DNA of 6,413 nucleotides from Candidatus Aminicenantota bacterium (GTDB taxonomy: Bacteria; Acidobacteriota; Aminicenantia; Aminicenantales; Aminicenantaceae), in contig SOIA01000137.1 in the NCBI GenBank assembly GCA_004378665.1, positions 1 to 6,413 on the forward strand. The letters run 5' to 3'. Each line of letters starts with the position of its first letter. Positions within the stretch are counted from its first letter, which is position 1. Positions 6,252 to 6,413 of this stretch are shown one piece after another. The translations under genes and the position numbers were made by a program. The notes under the pieces are model-generated. The model saw only the letters and a program-made list of their open reading frames with translations. It was not told the origin of the DNA and ran no database searches.

Positions 6252-6413
6252 AAAAAGGAGCTATTGTATTAATATTTCTATTTTTGACTGTATCTTCTCT
6301 ACCTGCCCAGGAAATGGTAGATATCTTTGGATATTTCGAATCTCAGGGATCAGGGACGGCGGTCAACAATGAATTCCTGATGCTGTACACCAATAAACTC
6401 AGGTTAGACTTGA
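6248..6413 (+). CDS. Probable outer-membrane protein, N-terminal fragment (cut by the right edge)
   Basis: Fifty-five residues are visible. Residues 1-20 are a signal peptide (MKKGA, hydrophobic stretch, LPA|QE). The mature start, with FGYFESQG (26-33), then MLYTNKLRLDL, has the alternating pattern and NKLRLDL-type motif common at the beginning of outer-membrane beta-barrels of the porin or DUF1302-like kind. The ATG overlaps the LolA-like stop (ATGA), with AGGG (6234-6237) as a possible ribosome site, so the two are translationally coupled. Too little is present to name a family; a beta-barrel partner of the LolA-like protein is an inference from context. Confidence 0.7.
   Translation, partial: MKKGAIVLIFLFLTVSSLPAQEMVDIFGYFESQGSGTAVNNEFLMLYTNKLRLDL

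Overview
The window looks like part of the chromosome of an anaerobic, Gram-negative bacterium. The left half carries HdrA- and MvhD-type electron-transfer proteins, which are typical of sulfate reducers, syntrophs and other strict anaerobes. The right half encodes secreted and outer-membrane proteins with signal peptides that end just before Gln (LYA|Q, LFG|Q, LPA|Q). This fits Desulfobacterota or one of the deep FCB/Acidobacteria-like lineages; I cannot place it more precisely from sequence alone. No mobile element, CRISPR array, tRNA or rRNA was seen.

Left block (minus strand, 3123 down to 1): a tight operon of a 69-residue protein of unknown function, a large 841-residue HdrA-like flavin/iron-sulfur protein, and an MvhD-like iron-sulfur protein cut by the left edge. 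The first two genes overlap by 4 nt (ATGA) and the last two are 1 nt apart. HdrA and MvhD form the core of flavin-based electron-bifurcating or confurcating complexes. HdrB, HdrC and a hydrogenase or dehydrogenase partner are not visible and may lie beyond the left edge. The HdrA is unusual: a complete flavin and ferredoxin core is followed by the domain that normally begins HdrA, then a second, degenerate flavin core and a C-terminal two-cluster ferredoxin.

Middle (plus strand, 3175-4509): a Fur-family metalloregulator is divergent from the Hdr operon and is followed by a secreted Spy/ZraP-like protein with a long Gly/Arg/Tyr-rich tail. The 120-bp divergent region holds face-to-face promoters with one Fur-box-like site (3210-3228) placed to control both directions. 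This suggests that metal or redox status is coupled to expression of the Hdr complex.

Right block (plus strand, 4744-6413): a TetR-family repressor, an outer-membrane lipoprotein-sorting (LolA-like) protein and the start of a probable outer-membrane protein. Two near-identical TetR-type operators, one before tetR and one before the LolA-like gene, point to autoregulation and control of an envelope operon that continues past the right edge. Between the Spy-like gene and tetR lies a gap of about 300 bp with a GC-richer segment that could fold, but which I cannot assign to a known RNA family.
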